DNA of 64,000 nt, taken from the NCBI RefSeq assembly GCF_003130585.1, contig NZ_QFKX01000001.1:930001-994000 (forward strand), in the 5' to 3' direction. Of this stretch, positions 46,562 through 55,747 are shown one piece after another. This DNA is from Brachybacterium endophyticum (GTDB lineage Bacteria; Actinomycetota; Actinomycetes; Actinomycetales; Dermabacteraceae). Under the pieces are notes generated by a model. It was not told where the DNA came from, ran no database searches, and saw only the letters and a list, made by a program, of their open reading frames with translations. The position numbers were made by a program, and so were the translations under genes. The first letter of the stretch is position 1. Every line of letters begins with the position of its first letter.

Positions 46562-48430
46562 ATGTGTGGAATCGTCGGCTACGTGGGCGCTGCCCCCGCC
46601 TCCTCCTCGTCCCGTCCCATCGACCTCGCCCTGCAGGGCCTCGCGCGTCTGGAGTACCGCGGCTACGACTCGGCCGGCATCGCCGTGATCGACGAGAGCC
46701 AGGTGTGCGTCGCCAAGAGCGCCGGCAAGCTGCAGAACCTCCGTGAGGAGCTCTCCGGCCAGGAGTCCTCGACCTCGCGGGTCGCGATCGGTCACACCCG
46801 CTGGGCGACGCACGGCGCGCCCACCGACACCAACGCCCACCCGCATCTGGGCGGGAAGCACGACGAGCTCGCGCTCGTGCACAACGGCATCATCGAGAAC
46901 TTCGCCCCGCTGCGCGCCGAGCTCGAGGCCGACGGGTACGCCTTCCGCTCGGAGACGGACTCCGAGGTCGCCGCCCACCTGGTCGCGCGCGAGATGGAGC
47001 GCGCCGAGGACCTGACCACCGCGATGGCCGGTGCCGTCGCCCGCCTCGAGGGTGCCTTCACCCTGCTCGCCGTGCACCGCGACGCCCCCGACCGCGTGGT
47101 CGCCGCCCGCCGCAACTCCCCGCTCGTCATCGGACTCGGCGAGGGCGAGAACTACCTGGGCTCGGACGTGGCCGCCTTCGTCGACTCGACCCGCGAGGCG
47201 CTCGAGGTCGGGCAGGACCAGATCGTCACCGTCACCGCCGACGACGTCGTCGTCAGCACCTTCGCCGGCGAGGTCGTCGCCGAGCCCAAGCGGTACACCA
47301 TCGAGTGGGACGTCGCCGCCGCGCAGAAGGGCGGCTACGACTCCTTCATGGCCAAGGAGATCCACGAGCAGGCCACCGCCGTGGCCGACACCCTGCGCGG
47401 ACGCATCGAGTCCGGCGCCCTGCACCTGGACGAGATGAGCATCGACCCCGCCGTGCTGCGCAGCGTCGACAAGATCATCGTCGTCGCCTGCGGCACCGCC
47501 GCGAACGCCGGCAACGTCGCCAAGTACGCCATCGAGCACTGGTGCCGGATCCCCACCGAGGTCGAGCTCGCCCACGAGTTCCGCTACCGCGACCCGATCG
47601 TCACCGAGAAGACCCTGGTGGTCGCGATCTCCCAGTCCGGCGAGACCATGGACACGCTGATGGCCATGCGTCACGCGCAGGAGCAGGGCGCGAAGGTCGT
47701 CGCGATCTGCAACACCCACGGCTCGACCATCCCCCGAGAGGCCGACGCGGCGCTGTACCTGCACGTGGGCCCCGAGATCGCGGTCGCCTCGACCAAGGCC
47801 TACCTGGGACAGATCACCGCCTGCTACCTGCTGGGTCTCTACCTCGCACAGGTCCGCGGGAACCTCTTCCCCGACGAGATCGCCGCCCTCATGGAGGACC
47901 TCGACCAGCTCCCCTCGCAGGTCCAGCGGGTCCTCGACGACGCCACCCAGGTCACCGACCTCGCCCAGTCGATGGCCGAGGTCACCAGCGTGCTGTTCCT
48001 GGGCCGTCACGTGGGCTACCCCACCGCCCTCGAGGGCGCGCTGAAGCTCAAGGAGATCGCCTACATCCACGCCGAGGGCTTCGCCGCCGGCGAGCTCAAG
48101 CACGGGCCGATCGCCCTGGTCGAGGAGGGGCAGCCGGTGTTCGTCATCGTGCCCTCCCCGCACGGACGCGACTCCCTGCATTCCAAGGTGGTCTCGAACA
48201 TCCAGGAGGTGCGCGCCCGCGGCGCCCGCACCCTGGTCATCGCCGAGGACGGCGACGACGACGTGCTGCCCTACTCCGACGTGGTGCTGCGCGTGCCCGC
48301 GACCCGCACCCTGTTCGCGCCGCTGCTGTCGGTGATCCCGCTGCAGATCTTCGCGTGCGAGCTCGCCGCGGCCAAGGGTCTCGACGTCGACCAGCCCCGC
48401 AACCTGGCCAAGTCCGTCACCGTGGAGTGA
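46562..48430 (+). CDS. glmS: Glutamine-fructose-6-phosphate aminotransferase (isomerizing)
   Basis: Makes glucosamine-6-phosphate from fructose-6-phosphate and glutamine, entry to peptidoglycan amino sugars. The 622-aa product starts MCGIVGYVG with Cys2 (Cys1 after Met removal) as the glutaminase nucleophile. It contains HTRWATHGAPTDTNAHPH and HNGIIENF, then two SIS domains (VACGTAANAG, ISQSGETMDTL, HVGYPTALEGALKLKEIAYI) and ends PRNLAKSVTVE. Full length. Followed by a 12-bp terminator and then acpS. Confidence 0.97.
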   Translation: MCGIVGYVGAAPASSSSRPIDLALQGLARLEYRGYDSAGIAVIDESQVCVAKSAGKLQNLREELSGQESSTSRVAIGHTRWATHGAPTDTNAHPHLGGKHDELALVHNGIIENFAPLRAELEADGYAFRSETDSEVAAHLVAREMERAEDLTTAMAGAVARLEGAFTLLAVHRDAPDRVVAARRNSPLVIGLGEGENYLGSDVAAFVDSTREALEVGQDQIVTVTADDVVVSTFAGEVVAEPKRYTIEWDVAAAQKGGYDSFMAKEIHEQATAVADTLRGRIESGALHLDEMSIDPAVLRSVDKIIVVACGTAANAGNVAKYAIEHWCRIPTEVELAHEFRYRDPIVTEKTLVVAISQSGETMDTLMAMRHAQEQGAKVVAICNTHGSTIPREADAALYLHVGPEIAVASTKAYLGQITACYLLGLYLAQVRGNLFPDEIAALMEDLDQLPSQVQRVLDDATQVTDLAQSMAEVTSVLFLGRHVGYPTALEGALKLKEIAYIHAEGFAAGELKHGPIALVEEGQPVFVIVPSPHGRDSLHSKVVSNIQEVRARGARTLVIAEDGDDDVLPYSDVVLRVPATRTLFAPLLSVIPLQIFACELAAAKGLDVDQPRNLAKSVTVE

Positions 48431-48438
48431 GTCCCGCT

Positions 48439-48467
48439 CGCGCCGACGGGCCCGTCCCGTCGGCGCG
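48439..48467. terminator. Terminator after glmS
   Basis: CGCGCCGACGGG pairs perfectly with CCCGTCGGCGCG around a 5-nt loop, 8 nt after the glmS stop and just before the acpS -10. Confidence 0.8.
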
Positions 48468-48475
48468 ATCGGTGT

Positions 48476-48481
48476 GATACT
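48476..48481 (+). promoter_or_regulatory. -10 box of the acpS operon (leaderless)
   Basis: GATACT ends 6 nt before the acpS GTG. Confidence 0.45.
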
Positions 48482-48487
48482 GCCGGG

Positions 48488-48928
48488 GTGAGTGAACCAG
48501 ACCTGGCATCGACCCCGCGCGCCTTCGCCCCGCGTGAGGACGGCACCGTCGTCGGCGTCGGCGTCGACGTGGTGGGCATCGAGCGCCTCGAAGCGCTGAT
48601 CGCCCGCACCCCCGCGCTGCTCGACCGCCTCCTCACCCCGGGCGAGCGGCTGCTCTCGCCGGCCTCCCGGGCCGCGCGCGTCGCCGCGAAGGAGGCCGTC
48701 GGCAAGGCGCTCGGCGCCCCCGGCGACTACTCCTGGCAGGACGTGACCGTCGAGCGCACCGAGGCGGGGCGCCCCTATCTGGTGTTGGGCGGGGCGACCC
48801 TCGCGGCCGCCCTGCGCCAGCAGGTCGCCCACCTGCACCTCTCGCTCTCGCACGACGCCGACGTCGCGACCGCGGTGGTGGTCGCCGAGCGCGACCCCGC
48901 GGCCCGCGCAGGGGAGGGGGCAGCATGA
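48488..48928 (+). CDS. acpS: Holo-[acyl-carrier-protein] synthase
   Basis: Transfers 4'-phosphopantetheine from CoA to acyl carrier protein. The 146-aa product has the Mg-binding GVGVDVVGIERLEAL near 23-37, the RVAAKEAVGKALG motif, and LHLSLSHDADVATAVVV at the end. About 20 residues precede the usual start. GTG start. The stop overlaps the nnr ATG by 4 nt. It heads an operon acpS-nnr-alr-tsaE-tsaB-rimI. Confidence 0.94.
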   Translation: MSEPDLASTPRAFAPREDGTVVGVGVDVVGIERLEALIARTPALLDRLLTPGERLLSPASRAARVAAKEAVGKALGAPGDYSWQDVTVERTEAGRPYLVLGGATLAAALRQQVAHLHLSLSHDADVATAVVVAERDPAARAGEGAA

Positions 48929-50481
48929 TCCGCGCCTTCACCACCGAGCAGGTGCGCGACGCGGAGAAGCCGCTGCTCGAGGCCGGAGAGCCGCTGATGC
49001 AGCGCGCCGCCACCGCGCTCGCCCTGCGGACGCTGCGACTCCTGCGCCAGGACGGCGCGCCCCTGCCCGGGGCGCGCGTGCTCGTGCTCGCCGGGCCCGG
49101 GAACAACGGCGGCGACGGCCTGTTCGCCGCCGCCCGGCTGCGCCGACGCGGCGTGGCGGCCGACGCGCTCGCTGTGCTGGGCCGTCACCACGAGGACGGA
49201 GCCCGGGCGCTGCGCACCGCCGGGGGCCGCGTCCACGTCGCCGGGAGCGGCGGGACGGGGGAGCGGGACCGCGAGGAGGATCCCACCTCGCTGTTCTCGC
49301 GGCTGACGGCCTCGCACGGCGTGGACCTCGTGCTCGACGCGGTCACGGGGACCGGCGGCCGCCCCGAGCTCGCTCCCGCGGTGCGCTCCCTGTTCGACGC
49401 GGTCCGGGAGGCCGGTGCCCCGGTCCTCGCCGTCGACGTCCCGAGCGGGACCGATGCCACCACCGGGATCGCGGCCGAGGGCGCCCTGAACGCCCGCGAG
49501 ACGGTGACCTTCGGCGCCATCACCAGCGGGCTGCTGCTGCCCGGGTGCGCCGACCTCGCCGGCACCGTGCACCTGGCCGACATCGGCCTCGCCCCGCAGC
49601 TCCCGGACGTCCCCGACCTGTTGCGCCTGGACGACGGTTCCGCCGCCGAGCTGTGGCCCCGCCCCTCGCGCGATGCCGACAAGTACAGCCGCGGCGTCGT
49701 CGAGATCACCGCCGGCTCCGCGACCTACCCCGGTGCGGCCGTGCTCTCGACCAGTGGTGCCGCCCGCGCGGGAGCGGGGATGGTGCGGCTGGACGCGCCG
49801 CAGCGCGTGGTCGACCTGGTGCTGCAGCGCCGGCCCGAGGTGGTCGGCGACCGGGGGAAGCACCAGAGCCGCGTGGTCGGCTCCGGGGTGCCCGCCGAGG
49901 ACGAGCGGCTCGCCGACGCGCTCGAGGACCTCGCCCACGGCACCCGGCCGCACGAGGAGACCCGCCTGCCCGGCGTCGTCGACGCCGGCGGACTCGAGGC
50001 GATCGGCCCCGGGGACCGCTTCCACGAGGGCGTCGTCCTCACCCCTCACGCCGGGGAGGCCTCGCGCCTGGCCGAGAAGCTCGGGGTGGATGCCTCGCAG
50101 CCCGCGCCCCGTCTCGCCCGCGCACTGGCCGAGGCGACCGGAGCGACCGTGCTGCTGAAGGGGGCTGTGACGATCATCGCGCCCCCGGATCCCGACCAGC
50201 CGCTCCTGAGCCAGGACGACGCGACCGCCCAGCTCGCGACCGCCGGCGCCGGTGACGTGCTCGGCGGAGTGCTCGGATCCCTGCTCGCAGCGGGTCTGCC
50301 CGGCCCCCGTGCCGCGGCGCTCGCCGCTCTCGTGCACGGCCGCGCAGCGCGGGCCGCCGCCCGCGGAGGCCTCGCCCCGATCGCCGCCCTGGACGTCGCC
50401 GAGCACGTGCCCGCCGTGGTCACGACTATCCTTGCCGGGGCCGCACGGAGACATCCGTCGGACGAGGCAGGAGGAGCATGA
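48925..50481 (+). CDS. nnr: Bifunctional NAD(P)HX epimerase/dehydratase
   Basis: Repairs hydrated NADH and NADPH. The 518-aa product joins a YjeF N-terminal epimerase domain with a C-terminal ribokinase-like ADP-dependent dehydratase (about 235-500). Epimerase features are VLVLAGPGNNGGDGLFAAARL and VDVPSGTDATTG. Dehydratase features are VVLTPHAGEASRLAEKLG, VLLKGAVTIIA, and QLATAGAGDVLGGVLGSLLA with the catalytic Asp in GAGD. It overlaps acpS and alr by ATGA on each side. Confidence 0.93.
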   Translation: MIRAFTTEQVRDAEKPLLEAGEPLMQRAATALALRTLRLLRQDGAPLPGARVLVLAGPGNNGGDGLFAAARLRRRGVAADALAVLGRHHEDGARALRTAGGRVHVAGSGGTGERDREEDPTSLFSRLTASHGVDLVLDAVTGTGGRPELAPAVRSLFDAVREAGAPVLAVDVPSGTDATTGIAAEGALNARETVTFGAITSGLLLPGCADLAGTVHLADIGLAPQLPDVPDLLRLDDGSAAELWPRPSRDADKYSRGVVEITAGSATYPGAAVLSTSGAARAGAGMVRLDAPQRVVDLVLQRRPEVVGDRGKHQSRVVGSGVPAEDERLADALEDLAHGTRPHEETRLPGVVDAGGLEAIGPGDRFHEGVVLTPHAGEASRLAEKLGVDASQPAPRLARALAEATGATVLLKGAVTIIAPPDPDQPLLSQDDATAQLATAGAGDVLGGVLGSLLAAGLPGPRAAALAALVHGRAARAAARGGLAPIAALDVAEHVPAVVTTILAGAARRHPSDEAGGA

Positions 50482-51971
50482 GCATCCCGATCCCCGCGGA
50501 GGACCCCCGACACGTGCCCAACAGGGCCGTCGTGGACACCTCCGCGATCACTCACAACACGCGCGTGATCGCCGACTCGCTGCGCGAGCACACGGCCCTG
50601 ATGGCCGTGGTCAAGGGCGACGGCTACGGCCACGGGATGCTCAACGCCGCCCGTGCCGCGATCGAGGGCGGGGCGACCTGGCTCGGCGTGGCCCACCCCG
50701 CCTCCGCGCTCGCCCTCTCCCGCGCCGGGATCGAGGTGCCGATCTTCAGCTGGCTCTACGAGCCGCACACCGCGGCCGAGATCCTCCCGGCTGTCGTCGC
50801 GGAGGGCGTCGAGATCTCGGTGGGAAGCCTCGCGATGCTCAAGCTCGTCGCCGACGCCGCACGTCAGGCGGATCGGCGGGCGCGCGTGCACGTCAAGATC
50901 GACACCGGGATGGGACGCAACGGTGCCCTGCCCGGGAAGGTCCCCGCGATCGGGTCCGCTGCCCGGGAGGACGAGTTCATCCGCCTCAGCGGCGCCTGGA
51001 CGCATCTCTCGGCGGCCGACGACCCCGAGGACCCGATCACCGATCAGCAGGTCGAGCAGTTCGACGCCGCCTGCGCGGCCCTCGAGGAGGAAGCGGGCCC
51101 GGTCCCGCTCCAGCACATCGCGAACACGGCGGCGACCCTCAGCCGTCGCGACCTCCACCGCGACATCGTCCGCCCGGGCATCGGGCTCTACGGCTACCCG
51201 CCGGTGGCCACGGACCTGGACCTGCGACCCGCCCTGACCGTGACCAGCCGACTGGCCATGATCAAGGACGTCCCCGCCGGGCAGACCGTCGGCTACGGAC
51301 ACATCCACACCACTCCCGCGCCCACCAAGCTCGGTCTGGTCCCGATCGGCTACGCCGACGGGCTCCCGCGCGCGGCCTCGGAGGGCGTCTCGGTGCTCGT
51401 GCGGACCTCCGAGGGCGACCACCGTGCCCCGCAGGTCGGGCGCATCAGCATGGACCAGATCGTCGTGGACCTCGGCTCCGACTCGGTCGCCCGCACCGGC
51501 GACGAGGTGATCCTCCTCGGCTCCGAGCAGTACCTCGCCCCGGCCCCCGCCACGCAGCAGCGCGCCGAGCCCGCACCCTCCCCGGAACCAGAGGAGGCCC
51601 CGGAGGCGGCCACCGAGGACGAGGGATCCGCCGCCGTCGCGGCCACCGCGCCCGAGGACGCCCCCGAGACCGCGACCACCGCTGCGAGCGAGGCTCCCGC
51701 GGCCGAGGGCCCCTCGAACGACTCCGAGCCGCCGGGGCCCGACGCCCTCCCGCTGCCGGATCTCACCGCTCCCGAGGACGCGGCGGAGGACACCATCGGG
51801 TCCGGGGACGCCGAGCGCTCCGGCGGTGCCGAGGGGCCGGGCACGGCCTGGGAGCTGCCCGAGGGGCATCCCGGTGTGCCCACCGCCGAGGACTGGGCGC
51901 GCGCCGCCGGGACCATCTCCTACGAGGTCCTCACCTCGGTCACCAACCGCGTGCCCCGCGAGGTGCGCTGA
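50478..51971 (+). CDS. alr: Alanine racemase with a large acidic insertion
   Basis: PLP enzyme making D-alanine for peptidoglycan. The 497-aa product has the PLP-lysine in MAVVKGDGYGHGMLNAA near residue 39. The catalytic Tyr region PIGYADGLPRA is near 292-302, with RISMDQIVVDLG after it. Normal Alr is 370-390 aa. Here about 115 Ala/Pro/Glu-rich residues (351-467) are inserted after EVILLGSE. The C-terminal strand then resumes: TAEDWARAAGTISYEVLTSV. The core is intact, so the enzyme should be active. Overlaps nnr (ATGA) and tsaE (TGATG). Confidence 0.95.
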   Translation: MSIPIPAEDPRHVPNRAVVDTSAITHNTRVIADSLREHTALMAVVKGDGYGHGMLNAARAAIEGGATWLGVAHPASALALSRAGIEVPIFSWLYEPHTAAEILPAVVAEGVEISVGSLAMLKLVADAARQADRRARVHVKIDTGMGRNGALPGKVPAIGSAAREDEFIRLSGAWTHLSAADDPEDPITDQQVEQFDAACAALEEEAGPVPLQHIANTAATLSRRDLHRDIVRPGIGLYGYPPVATDLDLRPALTVTSRLAMIKDVPAGQTVGYGHIHTTPAPTKLGLVPIGYADGLPRAASEGVSVLVRTSEGDHRAPQVGRISMDQIVVDLGSDSVARTGDEVILLGSEQYLAPAPATQQRAEPAPSPEPEEAPEAATEDEGSAAVAATAPEDAPETATTAASEAPAAEGPSNDSEPPGPDALPLPDLTAPEDAAEDTIGSGDAERSGGAEGPGTAWELPEGHPGVPTAEDWARAAGTISYEVLTSVTNRVPREVR

Positions 51972-52600
51972 TGAGCTCGTCCGGGACGGCCGTCCGTCTG
52001 CGCACCGCCGGCGCCCGGCAGACCCGAGAGATCGCCCGCGAGCTCTCCGCCCTGCTGCACCCCGGCGACCTTCTCGTCCTGGACGGGCCGCTCGGTGCGG
52101 GCAAGACCACCTTCACCCAGGGGCTCGGCGAGGGGCTGGGCGTCCGGGGGCCCGTCGCCTCCCCGACGTTCGTGATCTCGCGCGTGCACCCGAACCTCGG
52201 CGACGGCCCGGCCCTCGTCCACGTGGACGCCTACCGGCTGGGCGGCGGCGCCGACATCGACGACCTCGACCTCGACTCCGAGCTCCCGCGCGCCGTGATG
52301 GTCGTCGAATGGGGCAGGGACGTCGTCGAGCAGCTCAGCGACTCCCACCTGCTCGTCGAGCTCTCCCGCGCCGAGGGCGCGCAGGGCGCCGACACCGACG
52401 TCGCCCCCGAGGACGCCGCGGCGGGCGATGTCGCGACGGCCGACGCCGCAGCGAGCGACGACCAGGCCACCGAGGAGTTCGACGAGCACCGCACCGTGAC
52501 GCTCACCCCCGTGGGCCCGGCATGGGACGAGGCACGCACACAGGGACTGCGGGAGGCCCTCGAGGGCCTGCCGTCGACGTCGGAAGGACAGCAGGGATGA
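51971..52600 (+). CDS. tsaE: tRNA t6A biosynthesis ATPase TsaE
   Basis: Partner of TsaB and TsaD in threonylcarbamoyl-adenosine modification of tRNA. The 209-aa product has the P-loop GPLGAGKTTFTQGLGEGLGV near 37-56, SPTFVISRVHPN, HVDAYRLGG and VVEWGRD. Typical TsaE is about 155 aa; the extra length is an acidic Asp/Ala insert near 135-170 before RTVTLTPVG. Overlaps alr by one base and tsaB by 4 nt. Confidence 0.93.
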   Translation: MSSSGTAVRLRTAGARQTREIARELSALLHPGDLLVLDGPLGAGKTTFTQGLGEGLGVRGPVASPTFVISRVHPNLGDGPALVHVDAYRLGGGADIDDLDLDSELPRAVMVVEWGRDVVEQLSDSHLLVELSRAEGAQGADTDVAPEDAAAGDVATADAAASDDQATEEFDEHRTVTLTPVGPAWDEARTQGLREALEGLPSTSEGQQG

Positions 52601-53322
52601 TGTGGCTCGGGATCGACACCTCCGGCGCCGTCGGCGTCGCCGTCGGCGACCGTGAGAGCGGCGAGGTGCTCGCCGCCCACCAGGACGAGCGCGCCCGTCA
52701 TCACGACGAGGTCCTGATGGAGCTCATCGACCGGTGCCTCCGCGAGGCCGGCGGTCAGCGCAGCGACCTCGAGGCGGTCGTCGCCGGGCGTGGCCCGGGG
52801 CCCTTCACCGGCCTCCGGGTGGGACTGGTGACCGCCCGCGAGATCGCCTTCGTCCTCGACCTGCCCCTGTACGGGCTGTGCTCCCTGGACGCCCTCGCGC
52901 TGCAGGCGGCGAGCGAGGCCCCCTCGGCCCGTGACCTCGTGGTCGCCCTCGACGCGCGGCGACGCGAGGTCTACTGGGCCCGCTACTCCCGCGACGCGGG
53001 CGACGACTCCGGGGAGCCCGCCACGACGCCTGCCGCCGAGGCTCCCCTGACACGGGTCGCCGGCCCCACGGTGTCCGCGCCCGCCGACATCGCCGAGGGG
53101 ATCACCGCGGCGGACGTCGTCGCCGGGTCCGGCGCCCTGCTGCACGCGGAGCAGCTCCGGCCGACGTCCGCCCTCGCGCACGCCGACCCCGGATTCCTGC
53201 TGCGCGAGGCGTGGCGCGCCCTCGATGCGGGTCAGGACCTCACCTCGACCGAGCCCCTCTACCTGCGCGAACCCGACGCCAAGAAGCCCACGGCCCGCAA
53301 GAGCGCCCTGGGCCGCGCGTGA
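52597..53322 (+). CDS. tsaB: tRNA t6A biosynthesis protein TsaB
   Basis: An inactive ASKHA-fold partner that stabilises TsaD. The 241-aa product begins MMWLGIDTSGAVGVAVGDRE and has VVAGRGPGPFTGLRVGLVTA, the hallmark of TsaB, then LVVALDARRREVYWARY. A short Ala/Pro/Glu-rich loop sits near 130-150. The ATG overlaps the tsaE stop (ATGATG, first ATG used). rimI follows after 7 nt. Confidence 0.93.
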   Translation: MMWLGIDTSGAVGVAVGDRESGEVLAAHQDERARHHDEVLMELIDRCLREAGGQRSDLEAVVAGRGPGPFTGLRVGLVTAREIAFVLDLPLYGLCSLDALALQAASEAPSARDLVVALDARRREVYWARYSRDAGDDSGEPATTPAAEAPLTRVAGPTVSAPADIAEGITAADVVAGSGALLHAEQLRPTSALAHADPGFLLREAWRALDAGQDLTSTEPLYLREPDAKKPTARKSALGRA

Positions 53323-53329
53323 CGTGCCG

Positions 53330-53905
53330 ATGAGCGGCGACGCCGCCGGGGCACCTCTCGAGCGGGACGGACTACCGGACGGGGCACGGATGCGTCCGGC
53401 CGATCTCGCGGACGCCCCAGCGCTCGCCGAGCTCGAGCACGAGCTGTTCCCCGAGGACGCCTGGAGCCTGGCGATGCTGAGGGACGAGATCGCCCACCCC
53501 TCCCGGCACGTCGTCGTGGTCGAGGTCGCCGACGGGTCTGCGCCGCGTCCGCGCAGCGCCGGCCCGATTGGCACCCCGCTCGAGGCGGCGTCCGACGCCC
53601 CGTCGCGCCGCATCATCGGCTACGCGGCCGTGATGCTGCTGGGGGACTCCGCGGACCTGCACACCATCGGGACCACGAGACCCGGTCGGGGCGTGGGCCG
53701 GGCACTGCTGGACTGGGCGCTGCGCACGACCCGCGAGGATGGCGCGAGCGCGCTGCTGCTCGAGGTGCGCGAGGACAACACCCGGGCGCGGCACGTCTAC
53801 GAGGCGGCGGGGTTCCGCGACATCGGTGCGCGCCGTGGCTACTACCCGGGGCCCGACGGGCCCGTCGACGCACGCGTCATGATCCGCGAGCTGCCCACCG
53901 ACTGA
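53330..53905 (+). CDS. rimI: Ribosomal-protein-alanine N-acetyltransferase (RimI-like GNAT)
   Basis: GNAT enzyme expected to acetylate the N terminus of S18 or other proteins. The 191-aa product has MRPADLADAPALAELEHELF, the acetyl-CoA loop TTRPGRGVGRALLDWAL (R/QxxGxG/A), and LEVREDNTRARHVYEAAGF. A Pro/Ala-rich insert of about 30 residues lies between the first strands (near 65-95). In most relatives tsaD follows; here the operon ends and a convergent gene begins. Confidence 0.88.
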   Translation: MSGDAAGAPLERDGLPDGARMRPADLADAPALAELEHELFPEDAWSLAMLRDEIAHPSRHVVVVEVADGSAPRPRSAGPIGTPLEAASDAPSRRIIGYAAVMLLGDSADLHTIGTTRPGRGVGRALLDWALRTTREDGASALLLEVREDNTRARHVYEAAGFRDIGARRGYYPGPDGPVDARVMIRELPTD

Positions 53906-53906
53906 C

Positions 53907-53982
53907 CCGGTCGTCGACCGGCCCGACCATCGGCCGACCCGATCACGCGCCAATCCGATCAGCGACGATCCGATCAGCGACG
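53907..53982. terminator. Hairpin and tandem repeat between rimI and the ABC permease gene
   Basis: CCGGTCG-T-CGACCGG (53907-53921) is a perfect 7-bp inverted repeat just after the rimI stop; it needs a few pairs open to loop. A 15-bp unit, ATCCGATCAGCGACG, is then repeated in tandem (53953-53967 and 53968-53982). The genes on either side converge. Confidence 0.5.
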
Positions 53983-54022
53983 AGCCGACCGGGCCCGACT
54001 TCGACCGTCGGCATCCGTGGTG

Positions 54023-55747
54023 TCACACGTGGTGGTGCACGCGTTGGAAGAGATCGACGTAGCCCGATTCCAGGCGCTTCTCGGCCAGGCGCAGCCCGAA
54101 CACCAGCACGATGATGCCGATCGCGAGCGAGAGCATCCCGGCCGCGAGCACGATCATCGGTGCCTGCGCCACCAGCCCCCAGATCGCGATCCCCAGCGCG
54201 GGCAGCTGCGGGACGAACACCCCGGCGGTCGCCGCGAGCATCGCGACCATCGCGCTCGCGCTCGAGGAGGAGCGGTCCTTCATCGGGTTCGTGCCCGGCG
54301 CCGCCGTGGGGTACGGCATCAGCGTGCCGATCAGCGAGGAGACGCCCCAGCCGCCCACCGTCAGGCCGAGCGTGCCGAGCACGAGGGGGAGGATGAACTG
54401 GGCGCCGCCCATCAGCAGCGGCACCGCGATCGCGGCGAGCAGCAGGAACGGGGTCGTGAACAGGGCCATCGCAGCGACGCGGCCGCGCAGGTTCGCCCGA
54501 GCCGGCACCCCTGCGGTGATGTTCACCCAGCCGGCCGGGCCGTCGAACCCGACCTCGTTGGCCAGGGTGATCCCGCTGATCGCGCCCACCAGCAGCACTC
54601 CCATGTAGGAGGTGGCGCGGCTGTCCGGGTTCACCAGCCCCATGCACACGAAGAACGCGAGCATGACCGGCATGATGACGATCGAGGCGAAGTACCGCGA
54701 GTCCCGACGCCAGTAGCGCAGCGAGCGGCCCATGACGGCTCCGAACGGGGTGGACCGCGCGAGCCGCGGGACCAGGGCGGAGACCTTCGCGTCGCCCGAG
54801 GATGCATCTCCCACCAGGGCCGAGCGCATCGCGAGGTCGAGGCTGCGTCGCCACCACAGCCACACCACGACGATCGTCGCGGCACCGATCAGGGCGCGGA
54901 CGAGCGCGGGGAGGACGGACCCCTCGGCGAGGTCCACGGGGACCGCGAACAGGGCGCCCAGCGGCGTCCACGCCCCGATCCGGGACGCGAGCGGGAGCAC
55001 GCGCTCCCAGAACGCGATGGTGGCGCCGTCCATGGTCTGCCCGAGCAGGGAGAACCCGTAGACCGCGGCCAGCACCACCGCGATGCCGATCACCCCGCCC
55101 AGCTCACGGCCGCGGCGCGAGGAGGCACGGGAGGCCTGGTGGGCGAGCACGGCGCGCGGGAGCAGCAGGCACAGCACGATCCCGCTCAGGTGCGCGGGGA
55201 TCACCGCGAGGATCGCCAGGACCATCCACAGCGGCCCTGCGGCATGCAGCGCCGCCCAGACGACGACCCCGACGCTCACGATCCCGACGCCCAGCACCGT
55301 GAACAGGGTGGGCAGGCTGATCGCGGCGGCGACCAGGAGGCCGGGCTGCAGCTCCTTCGCGGTGCGCGGGTAGACGGCGAGCTTGCGCGGGTCCAGGGAG
55401 TCGTCGATCCCGAAGGCGACCAGGGGCAGCAGGACCCACACCAGCACCAGGACGGTGCCGAGACCGCGCACGACCACGGGCAGCAGGCCGCCGTCGGCGT
55501 CGGCCGCGACCAGCACGCTCACCAGAGCGACCAGGGCGACCATCCCGCCGACGCCGTACAGGCCGCCGAAGATGGTGCCCACCAGCTTGCCGACGTTCTT
55601 GCGGAAGGATCGCCGCCACAGGATCCACTTGAGCCGGGCCAGCAGTCGCACCAGGGCGAGGCTGCGCACGCTGCCGTGCAGGGCGCCGCCCGCGGCGGTG
55701 ATGTCGGCCGCGGCCCGGGGATCGGGGGAGTTCACGACTGCAGCCAT
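54023..55747 (-). CDS. ABC transporter permease (ABC-2-like exporter)
   Basis: The 574-aa product is a multi-helix membrane protein, with about 12 hydrophobic segments. It starts MAAVVNSPDPRAAAD; the first segments are GLYGVGGMVALVALVSVLVAA and GTVLVLVWVLLPLVAFGID. There are no substrate-binding or ATPase motifs, so it is the membrane half of the transporter whose ATPase is encoded just upstream with a 16-nt overlap. The cargo is unknown. Related pairs are usually annotated only as ABC exporter permeases. Confidence 0.82.
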   Translation of the reverse strand: MAAVVNSPDPRAAADITAAGGALHGSVRSLALVRLLARLKWILWRRSFRKNVGKLVGTIFGGLYGVGGMVALVALVSVLVAADADGGLLPVVVRGLGTVLVLVWVLLPLVAFGIDDSLDPRKLAVYPRTAKELQPGLLVAAAISLPTLFTVLGVGIVSVGVVVWAALHAAGPLWMVLAILAVIPAHLSGIVLCLLLPRAVLAHQASRASSRRGRELGGVIGIAVVLAAVYGFSLLGQTMDGATIAFWERVLPLASRIGAWTPLGALFAVPVDLAEGSVLPALVRALIGAATIVVVWLWWRRSLDLAMRSALVGDASSGDAKVSALVPRLARSTPFGAVMGRSLRYWRRDSRYFASIVIMPVMLAFFVCMGLVNPDSRATSYMGVLLVGAISGITLANEVGFDGPAGWVNITAGVPARANLRGRVAAMALFTTPFLLLAAIAVPLLMGGAQFILPLVLGTLGLTVGGWGVSSLIGTLMPYPTAAPGTNPMKDRSSSSASAMVAMLAATAGVFVPQLPALGIAIWGLVAQAPMIVLAAGMLSLAIGIIVLVFGLRLAEKRLESGYVDLFQRVHHHV

